Shown here: one piece after another, positions 31,107 to 39,895 of the stretch
Numbering within the stretch: the first letter of the stretch is position 1
Layout: the number at the start of each line of letters is the position of its first letter
DNA from: Streptomyces sp. V3I7
Lineage (GTDB): Bacteria; Actinomycetota; Actinomycetes; Streptomycetales; Streptomycetaceae
Direction: 5' to 3'
Length of the DNA: 64,000 nt
NCBI RefSeq assembly: GCF_030817495.1
Contig: NZ_JAUSZK010000001.1
Location: 186,001 to 250,000 of the forward strand
Notes under the pieces: generated by a model
Seen by the model: only the letters and a program-made list of their open reading frames with translations
Told to the model about the DNA's origin: nothing
Database searches by the model: none
Program-made: the position numbers and the translations under genes

Positions 31107-32609
31107 ATGTCTGACTCCTCACGCGACACCGCAGAAGGCGCCGGCTGGGGCGCCGCCGAACGGGGCGGCTACCGGCGGCTGATGCCGGGCCACGTCGAGA
31201 AGCTGTCCTGGCTCAGCCCGAAGACGCTGTGGGCCGCCCGCAACGGGGTGGTGGCGTCCTGGTTCGGCGATCCGACGGGACACACCCGCGGCCGCTGGGT
31301 GGCGCAGCGGGCCGCGGCGGGCGCCCCCGCCGACAAGGTCATCCGGCGCGCCGCCGCTGACCGCTTCTCCTTCCTCGTCATCGGGGACACCGGCGAGGGC
31401 GGGGACCCCCAGTATGCCGTCGTGCCCGGCCTGTTGAGAGTGGGTCAGGACACCGACTTCGCCGTGCTCGCCAGCGACGTGATCTACCCGGTCGGCAGCG
31501 CCGACGACTACGGCACCAAGCACTTCCGCCCGTACCGGGACTACCGGGCGCCGATCTACGCGATACCCGGCAACCACGACTGGTACGAGGACCTCGGCGC
31601 GTTCATGCGCGTCTTCTGCGGCGACGCCCCGCCCCTCGCCCCCGAACCCGCCCCGCGCCCGCTCTCCCGCGCCTGGTGGCGCGCCCTGCTCTGGCACCGG
31701 CCGCGTCCAACGGACGGTCAACGCCTGGACGCAGATCGGAAGTTGAGGTCGGCGCCGGAGCAACAGGCCGTCCAGCCGGGCCCGTACTGGGCGATCGACG
31801 CCGGACCGATCCGGATCATCGGCATCGACACGGGCCTGCTCGGCACGATCGACGCCGAGCAGGGCGCGTGGCTGCGCGAGGTGTCGCGGGGGCCCCGCCC
31901 GAAGATCCTGGTCACCGGCTCACCGCTGTACGTCGACGGGGAGCACCACCCGGGGCCCGTCGAGGGCGGCGGCACGGTCGACGACATCGTGCGCGACCCG
32001 GCGCACCACTACGTGGCGGCGATCGGCGGCGACATCCACAACTACCAGCGCTACCCGGTCGACGTGGACGGCCGCACCCTCCAGTACGTCGTCTCGGGCG
32101 GCGGCGGGGCCTTCACGCACGCCACCCACACCATCCCGCGCGTGGCGATCGCGAACGTCACGGAGCCGGACTTCCGCTGCTATCCGCTGCGCGGCGACTC
32201 GCTCGCCTTCTACAGCGGGCTGTACGGCCGCCGTCTGGGCCTGCGCCGCTTCTTCACCCTCACCGAGGCCGAGGCGACGGCCGTCATCGCCGAGCGGCTC
32301 GGTATCGAGCCCGGCCGCGCGCCGGGCCCGGGCACCCGGGTCACCTGGCGCACCCGGCTGGTGGCGAGCCTGCTCGGCGCCGGCGGGCGGCCCGACCGCA
32401 CCTCGCGGTTCCGGCTGCCCGTGCGCAAGGCGTACACGCGGCTGTTCTCGCCGGGATCGGCGACGTACACGCCGCCCTTCTTCAAGAGCTTCCTGCGTCT
32501 GGACGTCACCCCGGAGGCGATCCGCCTGCGCTGCTTCGCGGCGACGGGCAACCTCGCGCAGGAGCTCCACCCGCCGGTGGAGGACGACGTGGTCATCCCG
32601 CTGGGCTGA
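31107..32609 (+). CDS. Calcineurin-like metallophosphoesterase
   Basis: A 500-residue protein. A phosphoesterase core follows an N-terminal region of about 85 residues with no known domain. Metal ligands are seen in FLVIGDTGEGG (about 91), the later GNHDWY (about 155) and GGDIHNYQRY (about 306), while the expected GD of the second motif is changed to ASDVIYP. Purple-acid-phosphatase-like and phospholipase-like members have this layout. There is no signal peptide, so it is probably cytoplasmic. The ATG has no ribosome binding site; the nearby promoter suggests a leaderless message. Confidence 0.85.
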   Translation: MSDSSRDTAEGAGWGAAERGGYRRLMPGHVEKLSWLSPKTLWAARNGVVASWFGDPTGHTRGRWVAQRAAAGAPADKVIRRAAADRFSFLVIGDTGEGGDPQYAVVPGLLRVGQDTDFAVLASDVIYPVGSADDYGTKHFRPYRDYRAPIYAIPGNHDWYEDLGAFMRVFCGDAPPLAPEPAPRPLSRAWWRALLWHRPRPTDGQRLDADRKLRSAPEQQAVQPGPYWAIDAGPIRIIGIDTGLLGTIDAEQGAWLREVSRGPRPKILVTGSPLYVDGEHHPGPVEGGGTVDDIVRDPAHHYVAAIGGDIHNYQRYPVDVDGRTLQYVVSGGGGAFTHATHTIPRVAIANVTEPDFRCYPLRGDSLAFYSGLYGRRLGLRRFFTLTEAEATAVIAERLGIEPGRAPGPGTRVTWRTRLVASLLGAGGRPDRTSRFRLPVRKAYTRLFSPGSATYTPPFFKSFLRLDVTPEAIRLRCFAATGNLAQELHPPVEDDVVIPLG

Positions 32610-32636
32610 TCAGGTGCGCGCCGTCCGGGACCAAGC

Positions 32637-33608
32637 TCACCAGCGGCCGGCCTCCGTGCCGGTGACGGCCTCCGACGGCCTGCCGTCCACGCCGGCCGGC
32701 ACGTCGCCGGCGAGCATCACGCGGTGCATGACGCGCGGGAAGCCGAGGTGGGCGCTGTCGCCGGGGGCGAGGTGGATGGTGGCGCGGTTGTCCCAGAAGG
32801 CGACGCTGCCCGGCTCCCAGCGGAAGCGGACGGTGTACTCGGGCCGCACGGCCTGCTCGAGCAGCATCTCCAGCAGTGCCGCGCTCTCCGGCCGGGAGAC
32901 GCCTTCGATCTGCTCGACGTAGTAGCCGTTGACGAACAGCACCCGCTCGCCGGTCTCCGGGTGCACGCGTACCAGCGGGTGCACGGAGGCGACCTGGTGG
33001 TCCAGGAGGTGGCGCAGGTAGGCGTCGTCTCCGGGGCGGGGCTGGTAGCCGACGCCGAGCCGGTGCTCGGCGCGCAGCCCGTCGACGAAGGCGCGCACCG
33101 GCGCGGACAGCCCGGCGTAGGCGGCGGCGAGGTTGGACCAGGTGGTGTCGCCGCCGTACGGCGGGACGGTGTCGGCGCGCAGGATGGTCGCGGCGGGCGG
33201 GTCGACGCGGGCGCCGTGGTCGCAGTGCCAGCCGCGCAGCAGGGTGTGCCGGCGCCGTGCCAACCACTCGTCGTGCTCCATGCCGTACCGTCCGCCGAGC
33301 TCCAGCCGGTCGGCGGTCGTCTCCACCTCGGGGAAGTCCGCCGGGGACGCGCTCCCGCGCCGCCCGAGCACGACCGGCTCGCCGAACCGGCGGGCGAAGG
33401 CGACGTGCCCGGCGTGGTCGAGCGACTGCCCGCGGAAGAACACCACCTTCCAGCGCAGCACCGCCTCCCTGATCAGGGCGACGACGGCGTCGTCGAGGTC
33501 GGCGGCGAGGTCGACGCCGGTGATCTCGGCGCCGATGCGCCCGGCGACGGGCCGCACATCGATCCCCACGACGGGCTCGGACTGCTGCGTGTACGCCGTG
33601 TGCTCCAT
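32637..33608 (-). CDS. TauD/TfdA-family Fe(II)/2-oxoglutarate dioxygenase
   Basis: A 323-residue enzyme of the taurine dioxygenase family. The N-terminal segment RPVAGRIGAEITGVDLAADLDD and the FFRGQSLDHAGHVAFARRFGEP block are diagnostic. The facial triad starts at HCD (WHCDHGARVDPP, about residue 128) and the distal His is in MHRVMLAGD. The 2-oxoglutarate-binding Arg probably lies in the same C-terminal block. Substrates in the family are sulfonates, sulfate esters and aryloxyacetates. I chose the ATG at 33608 because GGAGGA precedes it; a GTG at 33632 is an alternative. Confidence 0.9.
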   Translation of the reverse strand: MEHTAYTQQSEPVVGIDVRPVAGRIGAEITGVDLAADLDDAVVALIREAVLRWKVVFFRGQSLDHAGHVAFARRFGEPVVLGRRGSASPADFPEVETTADRLELGGRYGMEHDEWLARRRHTLLRGWHCDHGARVDPPAATILRADTVPPYGGDTTWSNLAAAYAGLSAPVRAFVDGLRAEHRLGVGYQPRPGDDAYLRHLLDHQVASVHPLVRVHPETGERVLFVNGYYVEQIEGVSRPESAALLEMLLEQAVRPEYTVRFRWEPGSVAFWDNRATIHLAPGDSAHLGFPRVMHRVMLAGDVPAGVDGRPSEAVTGTEAGRW

Positions 33609-33781
33609 CTGCTCCGTCTCCTCCGTCGTCACCTGGTCGCCGTACCGGCCCCAGGGAGATCGTGTCAGCGATCGCGCTCCCCGGCGACAGGGCGTCGCGC
33701 AAGACACCCACCAGCGGTTGATCACTGCCGCCCCTGTCCGTGAGGCTGGGCGTACGACACAGCCGAGGGGAAGGTCCCACC

Positions 33782-34612
33782 GTGATCAGCATTCCCGCGC
33801 ACAGGCTCAACGACGGTACGACGCTCCCCGCGATCGGGCTGGGCACCTGGCCGATGGACGACGCCGGGGCCGAGGAGGCGGTACTCGGCGCGCTCGACCT
33901 GGGTTACCGGCTGATCGACACTGCGGTGAACTACCACAACGAGAGGGGCGTCGGCCGGGGCGTGGCCGACAGCGGCGTCCCCCGCGAGGAGGTCGTCGTG
34001 ACGACGAAGCTCCCGGGCCGCGACCACGGGTACGAGGAGACCCTCGCGTCCTTCGAGAACTCCCGGCGGCGCCTCGGCCTGGACCGCGTCGACCTGTACC
34101 TGATCCACTGGCCGCTCCCCCGCGTCGACAAGTACGTCGACTCGTGGAAGGCGATGATCAAACTCCGCGGGGACGGCCTCGTGCGCTCCATCGGCGTCTC
34201 CAATTTCACGCAGCGGCACATCGAGCGGCTGGAGCGGGAGACGGGCGTGCTGCCCGCCGTCAACCAGATCGAGCTGCACCCGCTGTTCCCGCAGGAGGAG
34301 CTGCGCGCCTTCCACGCGGACAAGGGCATCGTCACCGAGAGCTGGAGCCCGCTGGGCCGCGCCCGTCAGCCCCTGCACGACCCCGTCGTCCTCAAGATCG
34401 CCGAGACGCTGGACGTCACCCCGGCCCAGGTGGTCCTCCGCTGGCATACCCAGCTGGGCGCGGTCCCCATCCCGAAGTCGTCCTCCCCGGAGCGCCGGCG
34501 CGAGAACCTGGACATCTTCGGCTTCGAACTGGACCCGGCCCAACTGGCGGCGATCTCCGGCCAGGTCCGCCGCCGGCTCGGGGGAAACCCGCAGACGCAC
34601 GAGGAGTTCTGA
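33782..34612 (+). CDS. Aldo/keto reductase
   Basis: A 276-residue NADPH-dependent aldo/keto reductase of AKR family 5 type. The catalytic tetrad is visible: Asp and Tyr in LIDTAVNYHNE, Lys in VVTTKLPG, His in YLIHWPLP. SIGVSNF and the NADPH-binding IPKSSSPERRREN are also present. It reduces small aldehydes or ketones. The GTG start at 33782 follows GAGGGGAAGG. It is divergent from the dioxygenase gene, with about 170 nt of shared upstream DNA. Confidence 0.93.
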   Translation: MISIPAHRLNDGTTLPAIGLGTWPMDDAGAEEAVLGALDLGYRLIDTAVNYHNERGVGRGVADSGVPREEVVVTTKLPGRDHGYEETLASFENSRRRLGLDRVDLYLIHWPLPRVDKYVDSWKAMIKLRGDGLVRSIGVSNFTQRHIERLERETGVLPAVNQIELHPLFPQEELRAFHADKGIVTESWSPLGRARQPLHDPVVLKIAETLDVTPAQVVLRWHTQLGAVPIPKSSSPERRRENLDIFGFELDPAQLAAISGQVRRRLGGNPQTHEEF

Positions 34613-34695
34613 GGCGGCCGGGGGTCGGTGGTGGCCGGGCGGGGTACTCGGGGGCCGTCGAGGGGCACGTGGCCCGCGCGCGGAAGGAGTCGCAG

Positions 34696-35301
34696 GTGGG
34701 TGATGACGAGCGGCTGCGAACGTATCGCGGCAAGCGTGACTTCGGGCGGACACGGGAGCCGGCGGGGGAAGGGGGTGCCGGCGAGGGCGAGCCGCGGTTC
34801 GTGGTGCAGATCCACGACGCGCGGCGGATGCACTTCGACTTCCGGCTGGAGGTGGGCGGGGTGCTGAAGTCGTGGTCGGTTCCCAAGGGGCCGTCCGGCG
34901 ATCCGGGGGACAAGCGGCTGGCCGTGCCGACCGAGGACCACCCGCTGGAGTACGAGGACTTCGAGGGCGTGATCCCGAAGGGCGAGTACGGGGGCGGCAC
35001 CGTCATCGTCTGGGACCACGGGACGTACGAGCCGCTCAGCCACGACCGCAAGGGGCGGCCGGTCGACTTCGAGGAGTCGCTGGAGCACGGGCACGCGACG
35101 TTCCGCCTGCACGGCTCCAAGCTGCGCGGCGAGTACGCCCTGACCCGGTTCCGCGGCCGCGACGGCGAGGACGCGTGGCTGCTGGTGCGGAAGGGGCCTG
35201 GGCGGTCGGGCGGGCACGGCACGCCCGACCCCCGTCGTGCCCGCTCCGTCCGCACCGGGCGCACGCTCTCCCAGGTCGCCGCGGACGCCGCCGAGAAGTG
35301 A
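34696..35301 (+). CDS. Stand-alone LigD 3'-phosphoesterase domain
   Basis: A 201-residue protein consisting only of the DNA ligase D N-terminal phosphoesterase domain. It contains FVVQIHDARRMHFDFRLEVG, VLKSWSVPKGPS, EDHPLEYEDFEGVIPKGEYG and GTVIVWDHGTY, which hold the conserved His/Asp/Glu metal ligands. The domain trims 3'-phosphate and ribonucleotide ends in bacterial non-homologous end joining. The start is the GTG 34696 after AAGGAG. A separate LigD-type ligase lies 1.7 kb downstream at 37005. Ku and the polymerase domain are not in this window. Confidence 0.9.
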   Translation: MGDDERLRTYRGKRDFGRTREPAGEGGAGEGEPRFVVQIHDARRMHFDFRLEVGGVLKSWSVPKGPSGDPGDKRLAVPTEDHPLEYEDFEGVIPKGEYGGGTVIVWDHGTYEPLSHDRKGRPVDFEESLEHGHATFRLHGSKLRGEYALTRFRGRDGEDAWLLVRKGPGRSGGHGTPDPRRARSVRTGRTLSQVAADAAEK

Positions 35302-35329
35302 CGTACGCCGGTGGCGGCCCGGCGGCGGT

Positions 35330-35797
35330 TCAGCCCTGGTGGGCGCGCAGGGCGGCCAGGGCGCGGTCCGCGTGGGTGTTCATGCGCAGTTCGCTGCGGA
35401 CGACCTCCAGGACGGTGCGGTCCTCGGCGATGACGAAGGTGACCCGCTTGGTGGGCGCGAGGGAGAACCCGCGCTTCACCCCGAACCGTTCGCGGACCTC
35501 GCCGTCGGCGTCGGACAGCAGCGGCATGCCGAGCGTGTGGCGGCCGGCGAACTCCTGCTGGCGGTCGACGGAGTCACCGCTGATCCCGACCGGCCGCGCG
35601 CCGACCGCCGCGAACTCCGCGGCCAGGTCGCGGAAGTGGCAGGCCTCCACCGTGCAGCCGGGCGTCAGCGCGGCCGGGTAGAAGAAGAGCACCACCGGGC
35701 CGTCGGCGAGCAGTTCGCTCAACTGGCGTGTCGTGCCCGTCTCGTCCGGCAGGGCGAAGTCCTCGACCTTGTCACCGATGTTCACGTTCTCCGTCAC
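35330..35797 (-). CDS. Peroxiredoxin (BCP/PrxQ type)
   Basis: A 155-residue thiol peroxidase. The peroxidatic Cys lies in the conserved PAALTPGCTVEACHF motif (about Cys46), with a resolving Cys five residues later, as in the 2-Cys PrxQ/BCP group. The rest (PVGISGDSVDRQQEFAGRHTLGMPLLSDADG) is typical. It reduces hydroperoxides using thioredoxin. The GTG at 35797 follows GAGGAGGG and overlaps the stop of the DoxX gene by GTGA, so the two form an operon on the minus strand. Confidence 0.93.
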   Translation of the reverse strand: MTENVNIGDKVEDFALPDETGTTRQLSELLADGPVVLFFYPAALTPGCTVEACHFRDLAAEFAAVGARPVGISGDSVDRQQEFAGRHTLGMPLLSDADGEVRERFGVKRGFSLAPTKRVTFVIAEDRTVLEVVRSELRMNTHADRALAALRAHQG

Positions 35798-36174
35798 GTC
35801 TGACCCTCCTCGTTCCGGGCGACACCGCGCGCCCACAGCACCAGGGGCACCTGGAGCGGCAACCGCGCGAGGGCCGCCGTCTTCAGCGGTGCCGGGCGGT
35901 CCTGCCAGTCCAGGGCCATCTTCACGTTCGCCGGGAACACCCCGACGAAGAAGGCCGCCGTGGCCCGCGCGGCCGCACTCCGGGTCCGCGGCAGGGCCAC
36001 GCCCGCCGCCAGGGCAAGCTCCACGGCCCCGCTCGCGTACGTCCAGGTCCGCGGCGATCCGGGGAGCACCCGCGGGACGATGGCGTCGAACTGCCGCGGC
36101 GCGGCGAAGTGGGCGACGCCGGCCGTGGCCAGCAGGCCGGCGAGCAGCAGGGGTGAGCGTTTGGACCAGGACAC
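35794..36174 (-). CDS. DoxX-family membrane protein
   Basis: A 126-residue membrane protein with four hydrophobic segments, beginning SPLLLAGLLATAGVAHFAAPRQFDAIVP. This is the DoxX-like family often linked to redox proteins. The start is the GTG 36174, preceded by GAGGAGAAAC; the frame is open far upstream without support. It is the first gene of the two-gene operon with the peroxiredoxin. Such pairs have been linked to oxidative stress defence, but this one's partner role is an inference. Confidence 0.88.
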   Translation of the reverse strand: MSWSKRSPLLLAGLLATAGVAHFAAPRQFDAIVPRVLPGSPRTWTYASGAVELALAAGVALPRTRSAAARATAAFFVGVFPANVKMALDWQDRPAPLKTAALARLPLQVPLVLWARGVARNEEGQT

Positions 36175-36309
36175 CGTTTCTCCTCTGACGACCTGCCGCC
36201 GGATATTACTCGACGGTAGACGAAGTGGCGTGCGCGCGGCCCCACTTGACCTTCTCCCAAGGGAAAGCCCGACGGTACACACACAGAACGGAAGCCGAGC
36301 GGAGGCCCT

Positions 36310-36939
36310 GTGAACGAACGCTGCCTGATCCTGGACATCGGCGGGGTCCTGGAACGGACACCCCGCACGGGCTGGACCGACCGCTGGGAGGACCGGCTGG
36401 GCCTGCCCCGGGGAACGGCGGGCCGACGACTGGCCGACGTGTGGGCGGCCGGAGCCGTCGGCGCGGTCACGACGGCCGAGGTGCACCACGAGATCGGCGC
36501 CCGCCTCGGCCTCGGCCCCGCCGACGTGGACGCCTTCCTGTCCGACCTGTGGCACGAGTATCTCGGCACCCCGAACACGGAGCTGATCGACCACGTCGCG
36601 GCCCTGCGCTCCCGGTGCCGCCTGGGCATCCTGAGCAACAGCTTCGTGGGCGCGCGGGAGCGGGAGGCGGAGCGGTACGGATTCGACACGCTGGTCCATG
36701 AACTCGTCTACTCGCACGAGATCGGCGTCGAGAAGCCCGACCCGGAGGCGTACGCGATCGCGGTGCAGCGTCTCGGCGTCCGCGCGCGGGACTGTCTCTT
36801 CGTCGACGACGTCGCGCGCAACGTCGAGGCCGCTCGGGCGGTGGGGATGGCCGGTCACCCCTTCGAGGGCAACGCCGGGACGCTGGCGCGTGTCGCCGGC
36901 CATCTCGACGGGGGCCATCACCGGGTGAGAAGCCACTAG
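36310..36939 (+). CDS. HAD-family hydrolase
   Basis: A 209-residue haloacid-dehalogenase-type protein (subfamily IA). Motif I is LILDIGGVLE (nucleophile Asp9), motif II LGILSNSF, motif III lysine in GVEKPDPEAY and motif IV LFVDDVARNVEAAR. The second Asp of motif I is Gly, as is common in DIGGV/DxGGV members. It is likely a small-molecule phosphatase. GTG start. It is transcribed away from the peroxiredoxin operon and towards the DNA ligase. Confidence 0.9.
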   Translation: MNERCLILDIGGVLERTPRTGWTDRWEDRLGLPRGTAGRRLADVWAAGAVGAVTTAEVHHEIGARLGLGPADVDAFLSDLWHEYLGTPNTELIDHVAALRSRCRLGILSNSFVGAREREAERYGFDTLVHELVYSHEIGVEKPDPEAYAIAVQRLGVRARDCLFVDDVARNVEAARAVGMAGHPFEGNAGTLARVAGHLDGGHHRVRSH

Positions 36940-37004
36940 CCAGTCAGGGGGAACCCGTGCCGCATGGTGCGTGAGGGAGGCGGGCCCGGTCGACATGTTC
37001 AGCC

Positions 37005-38018
37005 GTGACGCCCACCGACTCCTCCCGGTCCCTGCCCCTGCCCCTGCCCCTGATCCCGCCGATGCTCGCCACGCCCGGCGCGTTACCGCCCGCCGCGCAG
37101 GACGATCGCTGGGCCTTTGAGACGAAACAGGACGGCCAGCGGGTGATCGTGTATCTGCCCGGTGACGGGAGCGTGCTTCTGCGTGCCCGCTCCGGGGAGG
37201 ACATCACCGGCGCATATCCCGAACTGCGGCCCTTGGGCGCCGCATTGGGGACGACTCCCGCGATCCTGGACGGCGAGGTGGTGGCGCTGGACGAACGGGG
37301 GCGGGCCGACTTCCAGTTGCTCCAGGGGCGGATGGGGCTCGCCCACGCTCCGGCGCGGGCCGCGCGGATGGCGGGGCGGACGCCGGTCCACCTCGTCCTG
37401 TTCGACGTACTGCACCTGGCGGAACCCGTCCTCGCGCTCCCCTACGCGCGCCGCCGGGCGCTGCTGGACGAACTGGGGCTCGCCGGGCCGCACTGGTCGA
37501 CCCCGGGCGCCGTGTTCGGGCACGGGGCCGAGGCGCTGCGGGCCACCCGCGAGCACGGTCTCGAAGGCCTGGTGTGCAAGCGGCTGGACTCCGTGTACGA
37601 GCCCGGCGTCCGCTCCCGCGCGTGGATCAAGATCCGGAACATGCGCAGCGAGGACGTGATCGTGGGCGGCTGGCTGCCCGGCAAGGGACGGCTCACCGGC
37701 CTGCCCGGCGCCGTGCTGGTCGGCCAGCGCGCCGCCAACGGCGGTCTGCGCTACGTCGGCCGGGTGGGCACCGGCTGGAGCGAGGCGGAGCGCACGGAGC
37801 TGGCCGCGCTGCTGCGGGCCGGCGCGACGGACGTCTGCCCCTTCGCCCCGGTGCCGTCGGCCCCCGGCGCCCACTGGGTGCTTCCCCGGCTGGTGGGCGA
37901 GGTCAGCTACAGCACCCGCACCCGGACCGGCCTGCTCCGCCAGCCGTCCTGGCTGCGGCTGCGCCGGGACCTCACCCCCGAGGAGTCGGCGGCCGATCTT
38001 CCCGAGGGGCTCGGATGA
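37005..38018 (+). CDS. ATP-dependent DNA ligase (LigD ligase-domain type)
   Basis: A 337-residue ligase with the adenylylation lysine in ETKQDGQR (motif I K-x-DG, about residue 41). Further nucleotidyl-transferase motifs are ILDGEVVALDERG (III/IIIa region), FDVLHLAEP, EGLVCKRLDSVY (IV) and RAWIKIRN (V). An OB-fold C-terminal domain follows. It corresponds to the ligase part of LigD without polymerase and phosphoesterase parts. It is probably part of non-homologous end joining, with the free phosphoesterase protein at 34696. GTG start; no strong ribosome binding site. Confidence 0.92.
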   Translation: MTPTDSSRSLPLPLPLIPPMLATPGALPPAAQDDRWAFETKQDGQRVIVYLPGDGSVLLRARSGEDITGAYPELRPLGAALGTTPAILDGEVVALDERGRADFQLLQGRMGLAHAPARAARMAGRTPVHLVLFDVLHLAEPVLALPYARRRALLDELGLAGPHWSTPGAVFGHGAEALRATREHGLEGLVCKRLDSVYEPGVRSRAWIKIRNMRSEDVIVGGWLPGKGRLTGLPGAVLVGQRAANGGLRYVGRVGTGWSEAERTELAALLRAGATDVCPFAPVPSAPGAHWVLPRLVGEVSYSTRTRTGLLRQPSWLRLRRDLTPEESAADLPEGLG

Positions 38019-38124
38019 GTCGCGTGGCGAGACTTCACCGCCGCGACACCTGTGACGTCTTGGCAACACACACATCGACCGGGATGCTGAACTGCCTTGT
38101 CTGCCAAAGCGGTTGGAGGAGTCA

Positions 38125-38901
38125 ATGTCCTCACGGACGTTACGCATCCGGTCCCGGAGATGGCTCACCGGCCTCGCCGGTGCCGCCGCACTCGTCGTCG
38201 CCTTCCCCGCCGTCGCCTTCGCCGCCCCGCCCCCGGCCCTTCCGGGCAACGCCGAGGCCGCCGAACGGACGTACCAGCCCGCCTTCGACTACGACACGGA
38301 CGGCTGCTACCCGACACCCGCCATCGGCCCGGACGGGACCATCAACCCGGGCCTCAACCCGACCGGCGCCCTGAACGGCAACTGCCGCGACGCCTCCGAC
38401 CTGGACAACACCAACAGCTACTCGCGCTACAAGTGCAACAACGGCTGGTGCGGCTATCTGTACGGCCTGTACTTCGAGAAGGACCAGGCGATACCCGGCA
38501 GCAGCCTCGGCGGCCACCGGCACGACTGGGAGCACGTCGTGGTGTGGGTACAGAACGACCAGGTCAAGTACGTCTCGACGTCCAACCACGGCTCGTTCAC
38601 CGTGCATCCGGTCTCCGAGGTCCGCTTCGAGGGCACGCACGCGAAGGTCGTCTACCACAAGGACGGCATCTCCACGCACTGCTTCCGGCTGGCGAACACC
38701 AATGACGAGCCGCCGGAGAACCACAAGGGCACCTGGCAGTTCCCGCCGCTGGTCGGCTGGAACGGCTACCCCGCCGGTCTGCGCGAGAAGCTGGCCTCGT
38801 ACGACTTCGGCAGCGCCCATTTCGGCCTGCGGGACGACAGCTTCGCCTCGCACCTGGCCTCCGCCGAGCCGTCCGGTATCCCGTTCGACCCGAACGCCTG
38901 A
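38125..38901 (+). CDS. Secreted NPP1/NEP1-like protein
   Basis: A 258-residue exported protein of the necrosis-inducing protein (NLP) family. The signal peptide has an Arg-rich start (RIRSRRW), a hydrophobic core and AFAAPPP cleavage. The mature part contains the family heptapeptide region GGHRHDWEHVVVW (about 129-140), with the metal-binding residues and two cysteine pairs. NLPs of microbes act on plant membranes; in soil saprophytes the role is unclear. The ATG follows GGAGGAG. Codon 6 (38140-38142) is TTA, implying bldA-dependent translation. Confidence 0.92.
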   Translation: MSSRTLRIRSRRWLTGLAGAAALVVAFPAVAFAAPPPALPGNAEAAERTYQPAFDYDTDGCYPTPAIGPDGTINPGLNPTGALNGNCRDASDLDNTNSYSRYKCNNGWCGYLYGLYFEKDQAIPGSSLGGHRHDWEHVVVWVQNDQVKYVSTSNHGSFTVHPVSEVRFEGTHAKVVYHKDGISTHCFRLANTNDEPPENHKGTWQFPPLVGWNGYPAGLREKLASYDFGSAHFGLRDDSFASHLASAEPSGIPFDPNA

Positions 38902-38943
38902 GCCCGTCCGTCACCGTGTGCCGGGACGGTCTATCGTGTGCGC

Positions 38944-39879
38944 ATGGCCGTCCCGGAACTGATCCGTATCGTCTCCCGTGACTCACCGATGGCACTGGCC
39001 CAAGTCGAGCGCGTGCGCGCCGAGTTGGCCGCCCTGCATCCACAGGTGCGCACCGAGGTCGTGCCGGTGAGGACCACCGGGGACAAGTGGCTCGGCGACC
39101 TGTCCCAGGTCGAGGGCAAGGGGGCGTTCACCAAGGAGGTGGACGCGGCCCTGCTGGCCGGGGAGGCGGACCTCGCCGTGCACTGCGTCAAGGACGTGCC
39201 CGCGGACCGGCCGCTGCCCGCCGGTACGACGTTCGCCGCGTTCCTGAAGCGGGACGACATCCGCGACGCCCTCGTCCATCCGGGTGGAGTGACCCTGGAC
39301 GAGCTCCCGGCCGGCACCCGCGTCGGCACCTCCTCGGTGCGCCGCGTCGCCCAACTGGCCGCCACGCACCCGCACTTGGAGTGCGTGCCGTTCCGCGGTA
39401 ACGCCAACCGGCGGCTGGCGAAGCTGACGGCCGGGGAGGCGGACGCACTGCTGCTGGCGGTGTCCGGGCTGGAGCGGATCGGCCGGCGCGACGTGATCAG
39501 CGAGCTGCTGTCGCCGGAGACGATGATGCCGCCGATCGGCGCGGGCATCCTCGCCCTGCAGTGCCGCGAGGACGACACCGAGCTGATCGACGCCGTCAGC
39601 GACCTCGGCGACCCGGACACCCACCGGGAGACGACCGCGGAACGCATGTTCCTGCACGTGCTCCAGGGGCACTGCAACAGCCCGATCGCCGGGTACGCGC
39701 GCGTGGACCGTGGTGGCGAACTGTCCCTGCGGGCCTGCGTGTTCACCCCGGACGGCAAGACCCGGCTGAACGCCCACGAGTGGGCGGGCCGGCTGGACCC
39801 CGCCACGCTCGGCATCTCGGTCGCCGTGTCCCTGCTGCGGCAGGGCGCCCGCGAGCTCATCGATGCCATCGCGCACTGA
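38944..39879 (+). CDS. hemC: Hydroxymethylbilane synthase-like protein (HemC paralogue)
   Basis: A 311-residue porphobilinogen deaminase family member, which joins four porphobilinogens to hydroxymethylbilane. The active-site loop [13 protein letters not shown] carries the catalytic Asp. GTSSVRR and [12 protein letters not shown] bind substrate, and the dipyrromethane-cofactor cysteine is in [11 protein letters not shown] (about 244). No other hem gene is nearby, so it is probably a second copy rather than the main tetrapyrrole operon enzyme. The ATG at 38944 is preferred; a GTG two codons upstream is possible. Confidence 0.88.
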   Translation: MAVPELIRIVSRDSPMALAQVERVRAELAALHPQVRTEVVPVRTTGDKWLGDLSQVEGKGAFTKEVDAALLAGEADLAVHCVKDVPADRPLPAGTTFAAFLKRDDIRDALVHPGGVTLDELPAGTRVGTSSVRRVAQLAATHPHLECVPFRGNANRRLAKLTAGEADALLLAVSGLERIGRRDVISELLSPETMMPPIGAGILALQCREDDTELIDAVSDLGDPDTHRETTAERMFLHVLQGHCNSPIAGYARVDRGGELSLRACVFTPDGKTRLNAHEWAGRLDPATLGISVAVSLLRQGARELIDAIAH

Positions 39880-39895
39880 GCCCGCCGCCGGGCGG

